Below the pieces are notes generated by a model, which searched no databases, was not told the origin of the DNA, and worked only from the letters and a program-made list of their open reading frames with translations. Position numbers and translations under genes: made by a program. Positions 58,280 through 64,000 of a stretch of 64,000 bases of DNA are shown here, one piece after another. Source of the stretch: Micropterus salmoides. Taxonomy: Eukaryota; Chordata; Actinopteri; Centrarchiformes; Centrarchidae. How positions within the stretch are numbered: the first letter of the stretch is position 1; each line of letters begins with the position of its first letter. Location of the stretch: positions 34,731,585-34,795,584 of the forward strand of contig NW_024041150.1 of assembly GCF_014851395.1 (NCBI RefSeq), given 5' to 3'.

Positions 58280-61250
58280 TGACTTGTCCTTGCAGTGGGG
58301 TCAGCTGTCCAGACCTTACTCCTCCACTGACCGAAGCAGTTCCCTGGGCTCCATGGAGAGCTTGGACACACCGACACCCATCACACAGCCGTTCTCTGAC
58401 TCCCACAATTCACCCGTCGACCCCAGCCTCTTCAACAACAAAAGAGACTCTGCCTACAGCTCATTTTCTGCCAGCTCAAACACATCCGACTACGCGGCAG
58501 TGCCACTAAGGCCCGGTGAAGCCTGCTCCATGGATAATCTCCTCCAGAGCCTGGGGCCGGCTTGTCGAGGCTACCCTAGTGGTGATACTTCAACCCTGGG
58601 GAGTTCATCTGGTGAGGCCCCGGGTGAGGCACAGCTTATTGCACACAAGTCCAGGTCGCTAACCAGGCCAAGATCAAGGCCTGTTGAGGTAAAAGAGAGG
58701 CCTTCCTCCTGCTGTTATGAAGAGGAACGGAGGGGAGGAGACTTTGAGATCATAAGAAATGGAGAAAGAGGAGGTGAAAGAAAGATGAACCCTCCTCAGC
58801 CTCCAGCCAGGAAGGACAGTTTTAGGGCAACCCGGAGTCGCCCTAATGCCGCAAACAAACGTTGTGTCTCCGCCCCTAATGAAATCTCTAGTGTTGCTTT
58901 TTACCCTGATGAAAGCAAGTCCTCTCTCAATGTTGTATCAGGAATTCATAACGGCTTCCCTGGACCAAAAGAAGGTGACAAAACTGGGAATTTCAAAGAG
59001 GATACATTAGACTCGCACTATATACAAAGACAGACTAAGGACATTAGACATGTCAGATGTGATACTAGTGCTAATAAAGACTACAGTTCAGACACCACCT
59101 CAGATCATCTCTCTGACCCAGTGACAGCATCTCTAGTCCCCATAACCTCCTCTCTTCCTGGCTCCTCACCTGCAGAATCCTCTATGGAGGGTCAAGGGCA
59201 GTCTCAAATCATGCACTCCCAGACCAAGCTCTCCTCTACGGGGCTGCACCGGAACAGCGCCCCTGAGAAGCTCCTCGCTACACAACTCCAGTTATTGCAG
59301 TTTGACAGTGACAGCTCTTCATTGGAGCCTTGCAATCCGTTAAACCCTCCTGATCGCTCCTTGTCATCTTGCAGCAGCCAGTGGTCCCATTCATCACTCC
59401 AGCCCCCAAGGGAAGACCAGGAAGCTCCTCACAACCACCTGCATGCCTCAGCAAACAAATGGGGTGGCAGCCGTTGTTCCACCCCAGGATCTGTTTTCTT
59501 GGAAGGGGAGGATGTTCGAGGATCGTTTGAGAGGCTGGAAGGGATGGGTGTAAATGGTGGGCCCTTTCCCCCAACTGAGAATCACCACCCTTGGGGCCGC
59601 TCTGTGAGCGTACCAGGGAACCCCACTGGAACGTCAACCCAGGGAAGGTTGAGCTCTGACCTTATACAAGAGAAAGATTTTGAGCCTCTTAGTGCTGCTG
59701 CGAGTGTGGATACCTTACTGGAGGAGCAGAAAGCAGTGGACAGTGGCAGAAGTGGAGGTAAAAAAGAGGAGGTTGTAGGAGGAGAGGCAAATCTGAAGAA
59801 GTCAAATTCGTCCAGGAACCATCGTCGGAACCGTCGTCGTAGTGAGCGATTTGCTACCAACCTCCGCAATGAGATCCAGAGGAAAAAAGCCCAGCTTCAA
59901 AGCAGCCATGGCCCAGGAGGGTTGCTCTGTAGTGGGGAAACTGTTCAGGAGGAAGAGGGTCCAGACCTCAATGAGGAAGGGGCAGACCCAGACTTGCCTG
60001 CCCAGGAAAGGAGAACCAAAGTTGCATTTTCCTCCCCTGTTGGTCCCCAAGATGCCAGCACCACAGCACCACTCGAGAAATCAAGCACCTCAAGGGAATC
60101 AAACCACGATGTCTTGCAGACTCAATCTCAGTCAACAACCTGCTCTCAAAACAACAACCCATCCAGGTCTGTTCAAATTGTGGACCCAGGAGTGCCCAAT
60201 TTTGGTGTTGGCATCCGAGTTGTGGAGGAACCAGCTCCTGCTGGCAAAGCCCGCCGCTGGCGTTGGACCCCCGAGCATAAACTCCAACCAGAACCCAAAC
60301 TAGACCGACGGTGTGGAGTCGTGGGTGAGAGAGTGTTGGGAGTCATAGGGTCACAGCATGGGGTTTGTGCCTTCACCTCCTCATACACTTCCTCATACAG
60401 CCGTTCTGCTTCCTGTTCTCGGATGGAGGAGTCTGATCTACTTCCATTTGCAGATAGAATGAAGTTTTTCGAGGAGACAAGCAAGGGTATGTCCGGATCA
60501 AATGTCTCAAATCTGTCAAGTCGCAGGCAGAAGAAACCCCCCCAGCATCTGGAGTTCCAGGGGGAGCTCGGTCAGCACCCAGCCCAAAGAAGATACTCCT
60601 ACCAGGGGGGAATTCAGCAAGAAACCGCACTGCTTCCAAACACTGTGGAAGCCAGGAGGCTGTCTGTGAGTACCAGCAGAGAGAGGCAGAAAGAGAAGGA
60701 GAGGGAACAAGCGAGAGAAAGGGAGGAGAGGGCAAAGGAGAGGAACGAGAGGTTGAGAGAAAGGGAGAGGCAGCAGGAGAAGGAAAGACAGGAGAGGGAA
60801 TTAGAAATTGAGAGGGCAAGGTTGGGGGAGATTCAGCAGGAGAGGGAACGAGAGGACAGGGTGAGACAATGGGAGAGGGAAAGTGAGGAGAAGCAGCTTG
60901 ATTTGGAGAGAGAAAAAGAGATGGAGAGGGCCAGAGACAAGGAACGTCTCAAGAAAGAAAGAGAGAAAGAGCTTCAGAGAGAAAGAGAGAAGGAAAAAGA
61001 AGAAGATGCTCAACTCACCTCACATCAGGACCTTCATACCAGTTCTGAAATCGGAGAAAAAAATCAAGGCTTCCAGCACAGTGACAGCTACCACAACTCC
61101 CAGCCTAAGCCTCAGGTGTTCCCCCATAGCCAAACCCTGAATCAAGTCCCACGATCAGCTTTTTATCCAGTCAACACCTCTTCCCAGCCCCTGGATAGCA
61201 AACAGCCTCTTCACCAGGGATACACAGGAAGGAGCTACACACCTACAGAG
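58280..61250 (+). CDS. shroom4: shroom4 large central coding exon
   Basis: This 2971-bp exon gives 990 uninterrupted codons after the split Ser codon (AG plus T). The acceptor is tttacag and the donor is gtaagt at 61251 (phase 0). It begins DLSLQWGQLSRPYSS and GSMESLDTP. Blocks shared with SHROOM4 follow in order: KRDSAYSSFSASSN (58440-58481), HRNSAPEKLLATQLQ (near 59250), RRSERFATNLRNEIQRKKAQ (59835-59894), RRWRWTPEH (60252-60278) and LLPFADRMKFFEETSK (60438-60485). SHROOM2 has related RFATTLRNEIQ and FADRWKFFEETSK blocks, but the wording here fits SHROOM4 better. ASD1 is usually described as absent from SHROOM4, so I do not claim it. Positions 60678-61007 encode an E/R/K-rich helix of 110 residues. 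The frame runs open past the donor to 61463, but that tail reads as intron (GT-rich, no homology). Human SHROOM4 is about 1490 residues, so ASD2 and the stop should lie downstream. Confidence 0.95.
60678..61007 (+). other. shroom4: E/R/K-rich predicted single alpha-helix region in shroom4
   Basis: These 110 codons are almost entirely Glu, Arg, Lys and Gln, starting RERQKEKEREQAREREERAK and ending near REKEKEED. Prolines and glycines are nearly absent (one Gly in RLGEIQQ). The i to i+4 alternation of acidic and basic residues is typical of ER/K single alpha-helices, with little of the regular hydrophobic spacing of a classical coiled coil. The DNA is almost all purine on the + strand. Human SHROOM4 has a Q/E-rich stretch further toward the C-terminus, not an E/R-rich one as I recall it. 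Function is inferred only: a rigid spacer between the central region and the missing ASD2. Confidence 0.7.
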
Positions 61251-64000
61251 GTAAGTGTGCTGCTCTCACTCAAAATTTCAGTGTTATATTCAATGCATAT
61301 GCAAAACATATCCATGAACACACACTTACACACACACTGGGACCTATTTTATTCACACAAGGGCAACAATAAGTGCAATGCGGTAGGTCGCACAGACTGT
61401 AGCTATTTCCAAGCTTTGTCTGCATTTTGCGCAATTGCACGACATGAACACACAACAACGTGAAGACACTGCATTTATTTGGGTGAGCTAAACATTGCAA
61501 ACATGCCATAGGTGTACCAAAACGTGATTATCAACATTACCGATAAAGGGTTTTTAATATAGATAAGAAAATTTTTCAGAGCATCAGTCCTGTTGGGAAA
61601 CATTTTATCAGTTCTAATTGCATCCATTAAGAAGTATGTTTACAAGCCTGCTGGCCTCAGAAACGATTTTCAGCAGCAGGCTGACTAAGCTAAATAACAG
61701 CTTGTGTCCCAGCAGCACTGAAACCAATTAACACCTTTCACAGTGAAAGATAAACTTAGTAGCTCACTAAAATCAGATTGTGGTCTTGGACTGAAATGAC
61801 CACTGGAAACTGACAACTATCTTGGTTCTTTAAAACCAGCCCCAGAAAGGGATCAAGCTGCCACACTTGGATGTTGCTCCACGGTTGAACGGTTGGTTTG
61901 AAGTTGAACTTGCATCCTGCATGTGGTCAAAGGCTGAAATTGTCATTGAAAATTCAGCATATCATTGAAATAGCTCATGGAATTGAGGGAGATTGGGCAA
62001 CAGCGGCACACTTGTGTCAGCGATAATAGCGGCGTTTGGTTACAACTGTACCACAAAATGATTCGAGTCTCTTGGCAGGGGGTGCAGCCCCTCGTCTGAA
62101 CTTTTGAATCTCCTGTGAACCTATTAGCAACCTTCGCAATTGACACTAAGCAAAGCCAAACTTGCATTTGTTTTTGGGCTAAATGCGTCTTCAGTTCAGC
62201 AGATAGTTGGTTCAAGCTGACACTGTTTTGTTGTTTTCGTGTGGTTTTGCCATGCTGGGGCCCCAGGGATGCCTTGAACCAAAGCTTCTCCCACATTGGG
62301 ATCCTTTTCAAATGAAAGGTTGTTGGTTTGATGCCATGGCAATAACCCCACGCGTTGAATTCTTGTTTCATATCTGCCGCTGACAACGTCCAATATCTTT
62401 ATTGGTAACAGATGTGCTGGATGGACTCCAAGGCTGTGATAACGCACACAAACACATAGAAATACACTCATGCAAAGGGAAGCATATGCATATCAGGTAA
62501 ACACAGATACACACATGCATGTAAACCCACTTAACCAGAACTGTATAAAGTTCCATTATACAATTCAAACACAGAGTTCCCACTTTAAATTGAATGGGGA
62601 ATCCAGGTTCATTCATTAAGTTGTGTGCTTCAATTTTCCAGTATGTGTGTGTTTTTTGGACAGAGGAAGGAAACATAATGTGATGATATAAAAATGTAAC
62701 TGGCTGCTATTATCATTATTATTTGTGGTCTGTCACTCAGTGGGCTCTCATTTGAGATGCGCCGAGCTGTGTTTTCAGAAATGTTAGGAAATAGTTCAGT
62801 TGAATTGTTGTTGGCAAAATTAGACTGTTAAATTATATTATTTTGTACAATCTCACCTCATTACATGAACATTAAATCCACACTTTTATGCAATATGGCC
62901 TTTTTGCAAAGGACATTAATTTTATAAAGGTCAGTGCAGAAAACGTTGCACGTACAATGCTCATTATACTCAAAATGAAACACATTTATCATTATTATTC
63001 ATATATTGTATTGACAGTGTATGTTTTGGTAGTTACTCGTGGTTACGCACTTACAAGAATCTATCACGGCTTCCTGTAGCTCCTCTTTTTGTGACGTAGA
63101 TGTGAAACACTGTAGTAAAGTTGCAGATCCTCGTTGTAGACATTCCTGTAGTATTAGATGCATTCAGCAGCAGCTCACTGTATCCTAGACGGCATGATTT
63201 ATACCGATGGTGGTTAAATGGTTTCTCGTAGCTTTGGTTAGAAGAGTGCTGGTAAAGGGATGAACTAGATGTTAATGTGCTACATTGAAATTATGGCAGA
63301 TTATGTGTAAAGTGAAATACACATGCTTATTCTCTCTCACTCTCTCTGTTTACAGACTGCTGAAAAAGTTGCACCTTCCAGTAGAAAATATTTATTGATG
63401 TGCAATTGTTTACATGTTCACTTTTTGAGACTAATTGATTTTATTAACATAATCCATTTAGGGAAAGGTTTTATAGCCCACATACATACCAGCTTTCAAT
63501 ATTGGCCTATAGTTTATACAGTAAAGGGGTCTGCTATCCAAATCATTCTTAAAGTGAAAATATCGGCTCATAAATCGGCTCTTTTTCACTTTAATGTCGG
63601 GCATCGGCCCCCAAAAACCCATATTGGTCGGACTCTAGTCTTAGATCAGCACTACTACAAGGACAAATACTCTGTGGAGGGTTGATGGGATTGATGCTCT
63701 CAAACAAAGAGCAAATTTAAAAAAATCATTATTACTACTTTATTTTGCATTGCATTGATATGTTACTTCTTTACAAGGTGTTTTTCAGATGGATGACCAC
63801 TGAATGGAATAGACAAGATTTCAAAAAGCCACTGCTCTGTGCAAAAACAAAAACAGTCTGGCATTTGCCCTAGTAGTTCTTTTATTCCAGCTATTCACCA
63901 GTTGAGACCCAAATAAGTCATAAATTACTTAATGCCCCTTTAATACCCAATGGAATGAATTTAAATGCATGGGGGTCGTCCAGGTACTTGTGGTGTAGAG
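61251..64000 (+). other. shroom4: shroom4 intron downstream of the large exon (partial)
   Basis: The intron starts with the strong donor gtaagtgt. No following exon with SHROOM4-like sequence (for example the FPPPRPPPPNWEKYR block or the ASD2 start SAYYNISVAKAELL) was seen before the window ends. It contains part of a hAT-like element near 63540-63650 and otherwise unassigned AT-rich sequence. Confidence 0.75.
63540..63650. mobile_element. hAT-like fragment near window end
   Basis: TCGGCTCATAAATCGGCTCT, GTCGGGCATCGGCCCCCAAA and CCCATATTGGTCGGACTCTA resemble termini of fish hAT-group elements. The stretch includes a 10-bp inverted repeat, AAAGTGAAAA (63551-63560) with TTTTCACTTT (about 63583-63592). 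The other end was not found. Confidence 0.5.

Noticed and set aside
61251..61463. In-frame extension of the large exon past 61250
   Set aside because: A strong GTAAGT donor sits exactly at the end of the Shroom-like part. The following residues come from GT/CA-rich intron with no family similarity, although intron retention cannot be excluded.
62041..62480. Possible tRNA-like SINE (GGTTTGATGCC as a B box)
   Set aside because: No convincing A box at the right spacing and no recognised SINE tail.

Overview
The window is vertebrate nuclear DNA, almost certainly from a ray-finned (teleost) fish. It is mostly non-coding, rich in (CA)n/(GT)n microsatellites, and full of repeat classes typical of fish: hAT, Tc1 and Harbinger-like DNA elements, L2-type LINE pieces and a tRNA-derived SINE. 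It contains no bacterial-style gene packing, no rRNA or tRNA gene that I can support, and no CRISPR array.

One protein-coding gene is visible, on the + strand: a SHROOM4 orthologue (shroom4), which is partial at both ends. Three coding exons with canonical splice sites and compatible phases were assembled by eye: 24076-24227 (second half of the PDZ domain), 50526-50741 (RPHSWH motif plus a proline-rich stretch) and 58280-61250 (large central exon). Together they give 3339 nt, or 1113 codons, with no stop. The 5' exon carrying the start codon and the first half of the PDZ domain was not found and probably lies upstream. The 3' exons, including the rock-binding ASD2 domain, should lie beyond 64000. 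Shroom proteins are cytoskeletal scaffolds that bind F-actin and recruit Rho kinase to control actomyosin contractility and cell shape.

Layout: 1-24075 is intron, with a nested hAT-in-hAT insertion (6785-8411), a complete hAT-like MITE with a perfect 8-bp target duplication (10765-11230), a small Charlie-like element (14428-14648), long pyrimidine tracts and an L2 LINE fragment (20655-21325). Positions 24228-50525 form a 26.3-kb intron with an 817-bp hAT-like element with perfect 8-bp duplications (29271-30087), a 519-bp TAA-flanked element (31739-32257), a hAT MITE (33341-33818), a broken Tc1 transposon interrupted by a LINE tail (38453-40211), a nearly identical 0.39-kb direct duplication (43126-43514 and 44942-45329), a tRNA-SINE (46823-47010) and an AAGTC-rich higher-order tandem repeat (48090-48950). 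Positions 50742-58279 form a 7.5-kb intron with LINE ends and another Charlie-like element. Positions 61251-64000 are the start of the next intron.

I did not find a new multi-gene system. The most interesting points are fish-type features of the shroom4 protein (a 110-residue E/R/K-rich helix and a polyproline insert in a symmetric exon that could be skipped in frame), the almost identical duplication, the AAGTC satellite and a hAT derivative that has kept a promoter-like CCAAT/GC region inside the intron.
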